This document shows, piece by piece, positions 9,530 through 17,076 of a stretch of DNA of 64,000 bases; within the stretch, counting starts at the first letter, position 1, and each line of letters starts with the position of its first letter. The stretch is from Polyangiaceae bacterium (GTDB lineage Bacteria; Myxococcota_A; Polyangia; Polyangiales; Polyangiaceae), in contig JAFGBI010000246.1 in NCBI GenBank assembly GCA_016933275.1, positions 1 through 64,000 of the forward strand. Reading direction: 5' to 3'. A program made the translations under genes and the position numbers. Below the pieces are notes generated by a model, which saw nothing but the letters and a program-made list of their open reading frames with translations, did no database searches and was not told where the DNA came from.

Positions 9530-10582
9530 ATGTCAAATGGCAGGATCTCTGGGTGGATGGCGATGGCGCTGACCCTCGCTGCTGCTTCTGCATGCACCAT
9601 CGAGAGCAGCGACTGCAGCGACTGCGACTGCAGCAACTGCGACGGCGATGACGAAACCGGCGGGCGCGCGAGCGGGCAACCCTCGACCGGAGGCGCGCAA
9701 CCTTCGGACGGTGGGGAAGGCAACCCCGCCACCGGAGGCCGGACCCCGAGCCAGAACCGCGGAGGCCAAGGTGGCGTGGTCGAGCCCTCGCGGGGCGGCG
9801 AAGGTGGAGTCTCCGCATCACGGGCTGGCGCCGGCGGGGAAGGCAACGCCATCGAACCCTCGAGCGGGGGCGAGGGCGGGGTCCCCGCGGCGCACGCTGG
9901 CGCCGGCGGAGAAGGCAACGCCGGCCCCTGCTACCTCGACTACGAGCTCTGCGACAACGGCGTCGATGACGACTGCAATGGTGCCGAGGACGAAGTCCCC
10001 TGTCGTGAAGTGGACGCGTGCTCCTACGACGGCACCGAGCTGCCCACCGAGCAAGGGTGGGAGTATGCCGCGGTGGGGATGGAGACGGCGGACGTCGAAG
10101 TGGACATCACCGATGGGGTACTCCACGTAAGCGATGATTCGACTTCGTCCGGTTCGCACTTGGGATGGGGGCGAGACTGCTTTGGCTCGATCGATCCCGG
10201 CTACGTCTACGTGGCGGAGTTCCGCGTGCGGGCGGTGAGCGCCACCGCGCAGGGTGGCTTCCGCCTCGGACTCGGCGATGGCATGAACCTCCTCGATCTC
10301 TCCTTGTTCCCCGACGATCTCCTCGTTGGGGGCTCCCTGGGGTGCGACCAGACGACGGTCAGCGAAGACCTCGCCTCCGAGTTCGCGACCATTCGCCTGG
10401 AGCTACAGAGTGACGCCGGTACAGATGCCGTCTCCACCTTCGTCGATGGTGCGCTCGTGAATGAATCCACGACGACCTGCACGGCCTCCCAGTGGGAGGT
10501 TTCCTTTGGGATGTTCTCCACCGACGGCACCGGCGAAGGCTACGTGGACGACGTCCGGGCATGGCGCGAACGACGCCAGTAG
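9530..10582 (+). CDS. MopE-like metal-binding lipoprotein with C-terminal beta domain
   Basis: ATG at 9530 is preceded by AGAGGAG eight bases upstream. The signal ends in lipobox AASAC (Cys22), followed directly by a dense Cys cluster (SSDCSDCDCSNCDGDD) and a Gly/Glu-rich linker. Residues about 145-160 read CDNGVDDDCNGAEDE, the acidic Cys motif of MopE-type putative metal-binding repeats (here a single copy). The C-terminal 170 residues form a beta sandwich with a concanavalin/laminin-G flavour (FRVRAVSATAQGGFRLGLGD, VSFGMFSTDGTGEGYVDDV). It is the last gene of the block starting at 2052. Metal binding follows from the motif; the lectin-like role of the end domain is inference. Confidence 0.74.
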   Translation: MSNGRISGWMAMALTLAAASACTIESSDCSDCDCSNCDGDDETGGRASGQPSTGGAQPSDGGEGNPATGGRTPSQNRGGQGGVVEPSRGGEGGVSASRAGAGGEGNAIEPSSGGEGGVPAAHAGAGGEGNAGPCYLDYELCDNGVDDDCNGAEDEVPCREVDACSYDGTELPTEQGWEYAAVGMETADVEVDITDGVLHVSDDSTSSGSHLGWGRDCFGSIDPGYVYVAEFRVRAVSATAQGGFRLGLGDGMNLLDLSLFPDDLLVGGSLGCDQTTVSEDLASEFATIRLELQSDAGTDAVSTFVDGALVNESTTTCTASQWEVSFGMFSTDGTGEGYVDDVRAWRERRQ

Positions 10583-10639
10583 CGACGGCCGGTAGCCTGA
10601 CTTGGAATTGCCTCACCGGCGCGCGCCGCTTGGGCTGGG

Positions 10640-11165
10640 GTAAAAAACCCGGTTTGGCCCGACAGCCCACGTCGGTCGTGCGTCCGTTCACGTCGAGCGG
10701 TTTCTCGTCCAAGTCCGAGTCACCGAAACCGTTGCTTCCGAGAAAGTGGAGCCACTGGCCGAGGGCGGCACGCTCGGCGTCCGTCAACGCGGCGATCGGG
10801 TTCGTGGGCTCCAGGGTAGGCTGGGGCACGAATCGTTCGTCGCCGCCCTCGCCGCCGGCGGGGAGGTAGATCCAGGCGGGCTCGTCGGCGGCGCTGCGCT
10901 CGCCGTCCTGGCAGGACTCCCCGCGATGACCAGAGCCGGAGGCGCCCTCCTCGGGGGTGATCTCCTGGCACCAGCTCGTCGGCACCTCTTACGCCTTCGC
11001 ACGCCCAGAACGACCGCCCTGTCTTGTCCTGCAGCGTCCACACGCAAGGCACACTCCGATCCCTGTCGGCTGGCGGTGTCCGCGTCGTGGCGTCGGCCTC
11101 CGTGCGTGAGATCGCGGGGAGCCGCGGACGCGGGCACGGAGGACACCCGTGCGTGGTTCATCGCG
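10640..11165 (-). pseudogene. Frameshifted remnant of an unknown gene
   Basis: Reading leftward, one frame gives a plausible coding stretch CVWTLQDKTGRSFWACEG (about 10985-11050), after which the sense moves to a neighbouring frame with PTSWCQEITPEEGASGSG, DEPAWIYLPAGGEGGDERFV and ALTDAERAALGQWLHFLG (about 10690-10985). Neither frame makes sense across the whole interval, and a single-base slip near 10985 would join them. The composite looks like a secreted Cys-containing protein of perhaps 130 residues. I recognise no family. It is followed to the right by repeat A, as decayed genes in this window often are. Confidence 0.4.
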
Positions 11166-11201
11166 TTGCACGCCGATGCCGGAGCGCCTTCCGAGAAGCC
11201 G

Positions 11202-11519
11202 CCTAGAGCAGCAATCAGGTTGATTGCTGCGTCAAGTCAACAACCCAAGCCGGCGGGGCCGGAACCAAACAGGCCAGGCCATCAGCGGTCAGCGATCAGG
11301 TAGAACGTGGAGACCCGGATCGCTGACGCCTGATTGCTGATAGCCACGAGAACATTGAGAGATCTTCTGCCGGATCCGGTCAAGATCACACCGCCAAGGG
11401 CCTAGAGCACCGGACCGGCAGCAGACCTCTCCAGAGGCAGCGCTGGAAATGCGTCCTCGCCTCGCACAAACGCGTTTCCAGCGCTGCCGTTGCTGTCGGC
11501 AATCTGATCGGTGCTCTAG
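11202..11519. repeat. Repeat A, copy 1 (interrupted by repeat B)
   Basis: Starts with a 10-bp-arm hairpin, GCAGCAATCA/TGATTGCTGC around GGT (11208-11230), and ends with a 118-bp imperfect palindrome (11402-11519) bounded by CTAGAGCACCG and CGGTGCTCTAG. Inside the palindrome GGCAGCGCTGGAAA pairs with TTTCCAGCGCTGCC. The two halves, adjacent in other copies, are here separated by about 165 bp of repeat B. The last bases, CTCTAG, supply the stop codon of the SET-domain gene on the minus strand. The shape (short, palindromic, no ORF, several dispersed copies) is that of a MITE- or REP-like element. Confidence 0.9.
11233..11398 (+). repeat. Repeat B, copy 1 (nested in repeat A)
   Basis: About 165 bp running from CCAAGCCGGCGGGGCCGGA to GATCACACCGCCAAGGG. 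It contains short alternating words (CAGCGGTCAGCGATCAGG, GATCGCTGACGCCTGATTGC). The same sequence is present in opposite orientation at 26230-26396, in diverged form at 47697-47872, and in part at 40972-41032. Its position between the two halves of a repeat A copy shows that B arrived later. No ORF is seen. Confidence 0.88.
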
Positions 11520-12100
11520 AGCAGACGTGCCCGCATCTTGGCCAGCGTGTGCAGGACGTTGCCCTTCGCCTGCTCCTGCCCTATCTGGCGGAGGAATTCG
11601 AAGTAGTCGGCGAGCTTCTTGCGAAAGCGCTCACCTTCGAGCGTGTCCGCTTCCGCGTGGCGGGCCTCCTCGTCGCTCACGTCGAAATTGATGAAGCCGC
11701 GGCAGTTCGTGGCGCCACAGCGGCAGGGGTCGCGTTCCGGCTGGTTTCGGGTCACCCAGCCATAGAAGGTGGTGATCTCCTGTTGCGGGACGATCGTGCG
11801 CAGACACTCGATGCGGCCGTCGCCTCTCGAATAGACGGTCGCGTTCGGGCGGCAGCTGTGGTTACAGAGCCAGCCGCCCGGCACGCTGGTATCGGGGACG
11901 ATCACCGTCCCGTCGTCGGAGAGGAGGGTCACCTTGGTCTGCGCGGCGAGCCGAGACTCGAAGCTCCAGACGTCAACGCGGCGCTGCTTCGGTGCGTAGG
12001 GGACGATCACGTCGCCCGGCTCGAAGCGCCGAAGCGCGAACACTCCGCGTCCCTCGATGGCGCCATCGCGAAAGGCGACCTTGGCGACGGTGTACTTCAT
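11516..12100 (-). CDS. SET-domain protein methyltransferase
   Basis: 194 residues, about the size of a stand-alone SET domain. GRGVFALRRFEPGDVIVPY opens the domain; GGWLCNHSCRPNATVY contains the NHSCxPN signature that shapes the S-adenosylmethionine and active site; a post-SET-like Cys cluster follows (DPCRCGATNCRGFINFD). SET enzymes methylate lysine side chains of proteins; bacterial examples act on ribosomal or nucleoid proteins, but the target here cannot be read. ATG at 12100 is chosen over TTG at 12112 because GAAGAAG precedes it. The final Leu-Leu-stop is written by CTGCTCTAG, the last bases coming from repeat A, so the original C-terminus may have been a little different. Confidence 0.86.
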   Translation of the reverse strand: MKYTVAKVAFRDGAIEGRGVFALRRFEPGDVIVPYAPKQRRVDVWSFESRLAAQTKVTLLSDDGTVIVPDTSVPGGWLCNHSCRPNATVYSRGDGRIECLRTIVPQQEITTFYGWVTRNQPERDPCRCGATNCRGFINFDVSDEEARHAEADTLEGERFRKKLADYFEFLRQIGQEQAKGNVLHTLAKMRARLL

Positions 12101-12149
12101 GCGCTTCTTCAATGTCCGGATTTTAGCCCCGGTCGCGTCCTACCTCCAC

Positions 12150-12654
12150 TCCCAAGTGCTGTCGCGACAGGGACGGGCCTTGGCTCGTGGGGTCAGCCCG
12201 CCCCCCGCATAGAACCCGGCGTGCGCGACTACTGCACCGGGCTCCCACCTCGGGTCTTGGCGCGGAAACGCTGGTCAGGCCAGGGATGCTGCGTGCGGAC
12301 CGGTGGAAGCCGGCGAAGCGAGAGCCGATTGATCCGCCGCCAGTTCAGGCAGCACCGTTGACTGCGTTGCCGCAGCTGCCGATGCCAGAGACGACTGATC
12401 TCGGATCGGAAGCGGGCGAGGGCGCGGACGTTCGGCGCGACGGCATGAGAGGCGAGGTAGCCGCGGAGCATTTGCCCGAGCCACTTCCCCTGCGCTGACA
12501 CGGGATCGTGGCGGTGCCGCACCATCTGCCGTTTGACAGCGTGCAGCGTCGCTCGCATCCGCGCCGGCTCCGTGCATCGAAAGGCGTCCCATCGCCCGTT
12601 CCGCTTCCTGCTCCACCAATGCGTGAACCCGACGCGAGCGAAGCGGCGTGGCTC
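12150..12654 (-). pseudogene. Group II intron maturase, 3' fragment
   Basis: The minus strand encodes the C-terminal part of a group II intron reverse transcriptase/maturase: RRFARVGFTHWWSRKRNGRW (FLGFTH-type motif), MRATLHAVKRQMVRHRHDPV, GKWLGQMLRGYLASHAVA, FRSEISRLWHRQLRQRSQRC, and the terminal PPVRTQHPWPDQRFRAKTRG. The reading frame ends at 12229; bases 12150-12228 (GGTTCTATGCGGGGGGCGG on the minus strand) look like the intron 3' region. The reverse transcriptase domain is missing and mgtE begins 88 bp to the right. A 5'-truncated copy is what incomplete reverse transcription leaves, so this is probably a dead insertion. Confidence 0.8.
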
Positions 12655-12741
12655 GAGCGATCCGCTCGGCGAACGACGGTCCCACGCCGGGCCAACCGGA
12701 GACCTCTTCGCTCCGATGGCGATGGATGGTACCGCAGGCGA

Positions 12742-14136
12742 ATGCACCTGGCGCGCCTCATTGGCCCCGAGCTCGAAACGCTGCTCGCCGAGGAGCCCTC
12801 GGCGGTCCGTGCGTTGCTGGATGAGATCCACCCAGAGGACATCGCCGATTTGGTGGACGCCCTCGACGACCAGCGCGCTGGCCAGCTCCTGGCGGAGCTT
12901 CCGGTGCGCTATGCAGGGCAGGTCTTCGCGCGCCTCGACCAGGAGCGCCAGCTCGAACTCACGGCGCTCATGGGCGTGGCCCGCACCTCTCGCATCGCGG
13001 TCGAGATGGAGGGCGACGACCGCGCCGACTTCGTCCGCGCCCTGCCAGCCACCGTAGGGGCGGCACTCCTCCGCGAGCTCGAACGGTCCAATCCGGAGGT
13101 CGCCAGGGAGGTGGAGTCCCTGGCTCGGTGGCCCGAGAGCTCCGCCGGTGGCCTGATGACGCCGGAGTATTGGGCGGTCGGCCCCGAGGTTACGGTCGGC
13201 GACGCGCTGCTCGAGATCCGGCGCAACGCCGAGGCCCCCGAGGTGCTGGACGTCATCTACGTCGTGGACCAGGCCGACCACCTGAGCGGTCAACTCACCA
13301 TTCGCGACGCCGTGATCCGCGATCCGGACACACCGATCGCTCAGGTGATGCGCCACAACGTCATCTCCGTACCACCGGAGATGGACCAGGAAGAGGTCGC
13401 TCGCATCATCGGCAAGTACGACCTGAGCTGTCTGCCGGTAGTCGATGCGGAGGGTCGAATGCTCGGACTCGTCACCACCGATGACATCATCGACGTGTTG
13501 CGGGAGGAGGCGGACGAGGATGCGCAGCGGATGGGCGGGATTCGGCCCATCGAAGACACGTATTTCAACGTCTCCTTCGGCACCTTCATCCTCAAGCGCG
13601 CCCCGTGGGTCCTGGTCCTCTTTATCGGGGGCTTCCTCACGGCAATGGCGATGGAAGCCTTCGATCGGGTCCTGAGCGTGGTGACCCAGATTGCGTTTTA
13701 CATCCCCATGCTCATCTCGGCGGGCGGCAACACCGGCTCGCAGTCCTCAACGCTGATCATCCGCTCGCTCGCCGTGGGTGACGTGACGCTTCGGGACTGG
13801 TGGCGGGTGTTGCTCCGCGAACTCGCCATAGGCCTGACGCTGGGCGGGATCCTGGCCGCGGTCGGCGTCACCCGGGTGCTCGTGGGTGGTTCCGACCTGG
13901 GCATGGCCGCCTTGATCGGCATAACGGTCACGTCCATCGTCGTCATCGGATGCCTCATCGGATCGATGATGCCGCTGGTTCTCCACCGGTTGGGGGTAGA
14001 TCCCGCCACCAGCTCGACCCCCTTCATCGCCACCATCATCGACGTGCTCGGCGTCGTCATCTACCTCGGCCTCGCCCAGTGGATTCTGGCTGACGTGCTC
14101 GCTCGCGCCGCGCTCGGACTCGAACCGTCCCTTTGA
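12742..14136 (+). CDS. mgtE: Magnesium transporter MgtE
   Basis: 464 residues in the expected order: an N-terminal helical domain with FVRALPATVGAALLRELE and VAREVESLARWPESSAGGLMTPEY, a CBS pair (about 140-265, with PVVDAEGRMLGLVTTDDIID), then five membrane helices. SAGGNTGSQSSTLIIRSLA is the pore signature of the family. MgtE is a dimeric Mg2+ channel gated by Mg2+ binding to the N and CBS domains. ATG at 12742 is the natural start. The upstream 88 bp abut the group II intron remnant, so the original promoter may have been displaced. Downstream is repeat C. Confidence 0.95.
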   Translation: MHLARLIGPELETLLAEEPSAVRALLDEIHPEDIADLVDALDDQRAGQLLAELPVRYAGQVFARLDQERQLELTALMGVARTSRIAVEMEGDDRADFVRALPATVGAALLRELERSNPEVAREVESLARWPESSAGGLMTPEYWAVGPEVTVGDALLEIRRNAEAPEVLDVIYVVDQADHLSGQLTIRDAVIRDPDTPIAQVMRHNVISVPPEMDQEEVARIIGKYDLSCLPVVDAEGRMLGLVTTDDIIDVLREEADEDAQRMGGIRPIEDTYFNVSFGTFILKRAPWVLVLFIGGFLTAMAMEAFDRVLSVVTQIAFYIPMLISAGGNTGSQSSTLIIRSLAVGDVTLRDWWRVLLRELAIGLTLGGILAAVGVTRVLVGGSDLGMAALIGITVTSIVVIGCLIGSMMPLVLHRLGVDPATSSTPFIATIIDVLGVVIYLGLAQWILADVLARAALGLEPSL

Positions 14137-14139
14137 GGA

Positions 14140-14300
14140 CGTATGCGTTCACGCCCCAGCCGCCCCGGCCGAAGGCCGCTTCGCTGGCTAGGCGCGACGA
14201 GCACCCCACGCCCTCACCCACAATGCTCCGCAGTACGGGGCCCGGAGGACGCGGGTCCCGGGAGCGGAGCGCGTACTTGGGTACGTGAGCGCCTGGGGGT
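14140..14300. repeat. Repeat C, copy 1
   Basis: Begins three bases after the mgtE stop with GTATGCGTTCACG and runs through CCGAAGGCCGCTTCGCTGG, GCACCCCACGCCCTCACCCA and GCGGAGCGCGTACTTGG. A near-identical copy lies at 37346-37505, also just after a gene stop and in the same orientation relative to that gene. A shorter related piece is at about 33772-33840. Several internal GC-rich inverted words suggest it folds as RNA and may work as a 3'-end element, but no T-run terminator is present. Confidence 0.82.
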
Positions 14301-14379
14301 CCACCCGAGAGCTATCGCGCCCCGCAGGACGCAGCGCGACGAGAGGAGATGCACTGACCCCAACGGGACGCGTCGGCGG

Positions 14380-15786
14380 TCAGCCCCCAGAGACCGCCGT
14401 GATGGCCGACGGGCAGTTCACCTGCTGGTAGTTGAAGTTCGGGTTGTCCGCCAGGTTGCCCCAGTCTGTCCACCACAGGCAGCCATCAAGCAGATCCGGC
14501 TTGCCGTTGAATACCTGCTGGCACTTGCTGCGGGCACACTCGATGGCGGCAGAGCGGTTGCCAGAATTCTGGTTGCGGCACTGGAGGAAGAAGCCACCGT
14601 AGCGCTCACCGAGATCCGAGGCACCCCACGAGTTGGAGCAGGCATCGAAGTCGCCGACGCCTCCACCCGGAATCAGAAGATCGAACTGTCCGCCGCCGAT
14701 CCCGCCCGTGTTGATCTTCTGCACGATCATGACCTTGCCAAGCAAGGCAGCGGACCCGGGGTCGTCGTATCCAGAGCTGGTGCTGCCCGTGAACTCGATC
14801 TGGTAGCAGGCCCCGCAAGCCCCCTCGTTGAAGGCAGCGAACCCATAGGCGAGGGTACTACTCACCGCCCACGGTGCCATGGACCAGCATTGGTAGGCAC
14901 CACCGCCAAAGCAGGCGCTCTGCTCGTCACGGTTGCTCATGACGTTGCCGCTCGCGTCGCAGGATTTGGCCGAGCCCTGGTCGGGCCAGGCGCAGCTCGG
15001 CTTGCAGCAATCCCAGTAGTGGGTGGCGTGCCCTGGCGTGGGGCTGGTGATCGGTGGCGGCATGTCGACGCTGCCGCCGGTGTTCTGGTTGCCGCCGGTG
15101 TTGTGGTTGCCGCCGGTGTTCTGGATGCCCCCGGTACCGCCGGCCCCGCCCGTCGAACCGCCACCGCACTCGCCGCAGCTCTCCATGCAATAGCCGTTTT
15201 CGAGGAACCACTGGGAGCCGCAATTGCCCGCCCAGGTAGCCCAAGTCTCGCAAGGGGTATCGTTCGGAGACTTGTTCGTGCAGTTCACGGCAACGCCGCC
15301 GGTGTTCTGGATGCCGCCCGTGTCGTGCTGAACCCCACCCGTGTCCTGCTGGACCCCGCCCGTGTCGCCCGGGATCCCTCCCGTGTTGCCCGGGATCCCG
15401 CCCGTGTTGCCCGGGATCCCACCTGTGCTGCCCGGGATCCCACCTGTGCTGCCCGGGATCCCGCCCGTGTTGCCCGGGATCCCTCCCGTGCTGCCCGGGA
15501 TCCCACCTGTGCTGCCCGGGATCCCTCCCGTGGGCTGACCACCGGTCGGGGGCGCACCACCGAGCGGAGTACCACCGGTCCCCGTGGCACCGACGGGCCC
15601 CGTACCACCAGCGCCGAACTCGCCGCCGAGGGCCGAGCCCCCAAAACCCGAATCGACGCCACCAGTGAGAGTCGCGAAGGGAGAGAATCCCTCCTCCGAG
15701 CCAGCACACGAGACGCCGAGACCACCACTCGCGGCAACTACCGCCAACAGCGCACCACTCCGTAAGGATCGTCGACCAGCCACCAT
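14380..15786 (-). CDS. GH45-type endoglucanase lipoprotein with ShKT domain
   Basis: 468 residues. Lipoprotein signal (GLGVSC, Cys27), then a collagen-like linker of GGIPGSTGG/GGIPGNTGG units. Next comes a ShK-toxin-like domain (about 180-220): CETWATWAGNCGSQWFLENG followed by CMESCGEC has the C-x2-WA-x2-G-x-C and SC-x2-C spacing. After a second TGGNQN linker the GH45 domain begins with ATHYWDCCKPSCAW, the family signature with its nucleophile-side Asp; FDLLIPGGGVGDFDACSNSW is the second catalytic region (Asp acid in the IPGGGVGxFD context). Six or more Cys are expected disulfides. GH45 enzymes cut beta-1,4-glucan with inversion. As a lipoprotein it would keep cellulase activity on the cell surface. 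ATG at 15786 preferred over TTG at 15795. Confidence 0.9.
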   Translation of the reverse strand: MVAGRRSLRSGALLAVVAASGGLGVSCAGSEEGFSPFATLTGGVDSGFGGSALGGEFGAGGTGPVGATGTGGTPLGGAPPTGGQPTGGIPGSTGGIPGSTGGIPGNTGGIPGSTGGIPGSTGGIPGNTGGIPGNTGGIPGDTGGVQQDTGGVQHDTGGIQNTGGVAVNCTNKSPNDTPCETWATWAGNCGSQWFLENGYCMESCGECGGGSTGGAGGTGGIQNTGGNHNTGGNQNTGGSVDMPPPITSPTPGHATHYWDCCKPSCAWPDQGSAKSCDASGNVMSNRDEQSACFGGGAYQCWSMAPWAVSSTLAYGFAAFNEGACGACYQIEFTGSTSSGYDDPGSAALLGKVMIVQKINTGGIGGGQFDLLIPGGGVGDFDACSNSWGASDLGERYGGFFLQCRNQNSGNRSAAIECARSKCQQVFNGKPDLLDGCLWWTDWGNLADNPNFNYQQVNCPSAITAVSGG

Positions 15787-16054
15787 GAGATGCAAGGTAG
15801 CGTGATCCCACGTGGAAGCAATCGGCTCTCCGGCTCAATTGCGCCGGTTTCCGCCGAGGCCGCGCACCCGATCGATGGGTTCAGTGGCAGTCGAATTCTT
15901 CTCGGCTCTGGTGATCCGCTGCGCCATGCACGCTAGATTCCGCTGGCTCGGCAACATCGATTCGAATTCTAGCTCTCGGCAGACGCGGGATCGTCCCATC
16001 GATTACTAGACCGGAACGGTGTCGGGCCCGGCGCCCGCGGGCGCCGAGGAGACC
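15787..16054. other. Intergenic stretch without a recognised gene
   Basis: This is the upstream region of the cellulase gene plus unassigned sequence. It is slightly AT-richer than the surroundings around 15890-15970 (GTCGAATTCTTCTCGG and ATCGATTCGAATTCTAGC). No convincing ORF, RNA gene or terminator is seen. The start-proximal part must hold the cellulase promoter, but no consensus boxes stand out. Confidence 0.4.
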
Positions 16055-16255
16055 TGGCGCGGGGCCAGGCCCGCAACCCAAGCACGACACCGGATCGGGC
16101 CCGCGCTGGGTTTCGTCGTGGCGGGAGGGGTGAGGCCTCCCCCGCGTCGCCCGCGACACGCTGCCTCTCCCTCCTCACCGCTTGACGAGCGGCGGGCGCT
16201 TCCGGGGCCGATGGACCGCGCTGCCGAAGACCTGCGCGCGATGCGCGGATTCTCG
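16055..16255 (+). repeat. Repeat E, copy 1
   Basis: Starts TGGCGCGGGGCCAGGCCCGC and includes CCGCTTGACGAGCGGCGGGC and ATGCGCGGATTCTCGGAC. An inverted, diverged copy lies at about 37700-37890 (its reverse complement reads TGGCGCGGGCCAGGACTGCA and CCGCTTGATGAGCGGCGGGC). The match is made by eye and its borders are approximate. No ORF is shared between the copies. Confidence 0.65.
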
Positions 16256-16263
16256 GACCTGGA

Positions 16264-16418
16264 GCAGCAATCAGGTTGATTGCTGCGTCAAATCAATGAC
16301 CAAGAGCACCGAACCGGCAGCAGACCTCACCAGAGGCAGCGCTGGAAACGCGTCCTCGCCTCGCATGAACGCGTTTTCAGCGCTGCTGTTGCTGTTGGCA
16401 ACCTGATCGGTGCTCTAG
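16264..16418 (+). repeat. Repeat A, copy 2 (full length)
   Basis: The hairpin GCAGCAATCA/TGATTGCTGC (16264-16286) is followed by GTCAAATCAATGACC and the 118-bp palindrome (16301-16418) ending CGGTGCTCTAG. This copy is uninterrupted and serves as the reference form, about 155 bp. Its right CTAG runs directly into repeat D. Confidence 0.92.
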
Positions 16419-16486
16419 GGAGTGTCCGCAAACCGAGCCCGAGCCCGAGCCCGGCCTCGAACCAACCCCTTGAAGGCACTCCCCAA
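16418..16486. repeat. Repeat D, short copy
   Basis: GGGAGTGTCCGC at the left and GGCACTCCCC at the right form an inverted pair around CCGAGCCCGAGCCCGAGCCC and CCTCGAACC. The same left word (GGGAGTGTC), the GAGCCCGAGCCCG core and an inverted GACACTCC end occur at 22062-22287, where a repeat A copy is inserted between them. Confidence 0.62.
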
Positions 16487-17076
16487 TCGTCAGGAGGTCC
16501 GAAGCCTCCGGACTCCGGTATGGCAGCCTCGGCCAGGGCAGGACGGTGGGATGGCGGACCCAACGCCCCGCACCGCTGGCAACCGTCACGATAGATCTTT
16601 CCGCGAGGACCACCAGGACCAGCGCGGGACACGGCGACAAATGTCCGCACCAGCGACCACTCGCCCATGATCCTCAGCCATCGGCGCCGAACGCCGTTCG
16701 TGAAGCCGCTGGGCTTGTCGCAGCCCTACCGATGGGAGGGCCACCGTGCCCGCGCAGGGTCACGGCTCGCGCTTCGGGTCACTGCACCCCGTTCGTCGCC
16801 GCGCGCGGCAGAACACCCCGAGCTTGGGTTGGCAAGCGTGGATCCGCAGCTTGTAGGCCATTCACCCGATAATCGACGGCGAGTTGGGCTGGCAGGCGTG
16901 GATCCGCAGCTTGTAGGCCATTCACCCGATGCTCGACGGCGAGGCGGTCGCAACGGCGGCCCATGTCGACAGGAGATGGACGGGAGATGGATGGGAGTCG
17001 CCGCGAATACGGACCGACACACCACCGCGGCCACCCTGGCCGCCGGACCACCCTGCGGCCCCGTGGCCCGCCCTGG
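16487..17076. other. Degenerate region with a 60-bp direct tandem repeat (16823-16942)
   Basis: No intact gene is seen. Positions 16823-16882 and 16883-16942 are two head-to-tail copies of a 60-bp unit containing GTGGATCCGCAGCTTGTAGG and CCATTCACCCGAT, with about five differences. On the minus strand the unit keeps an open frame (GEWPTSCGST), contiguous with the transporter remnant to the right, but this is unlike any transporter tail and is probably later sequence. Confidence 0.55.

Noticed and set aside
12655-13356. Upstream continuation of the maturase frame
   Set aside because: It runs antisense through mgtE and shows no reverse-transcriptase motifs, so the fragment ends near 12654.
15360-15540. 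Regular short direct repeats resembling a CRISPR array
   Set aside because: They are 27-bp in-frame units coding the GGIPGSTGG linker of the cellulase; no unique spacers of constant length and no cas genes.
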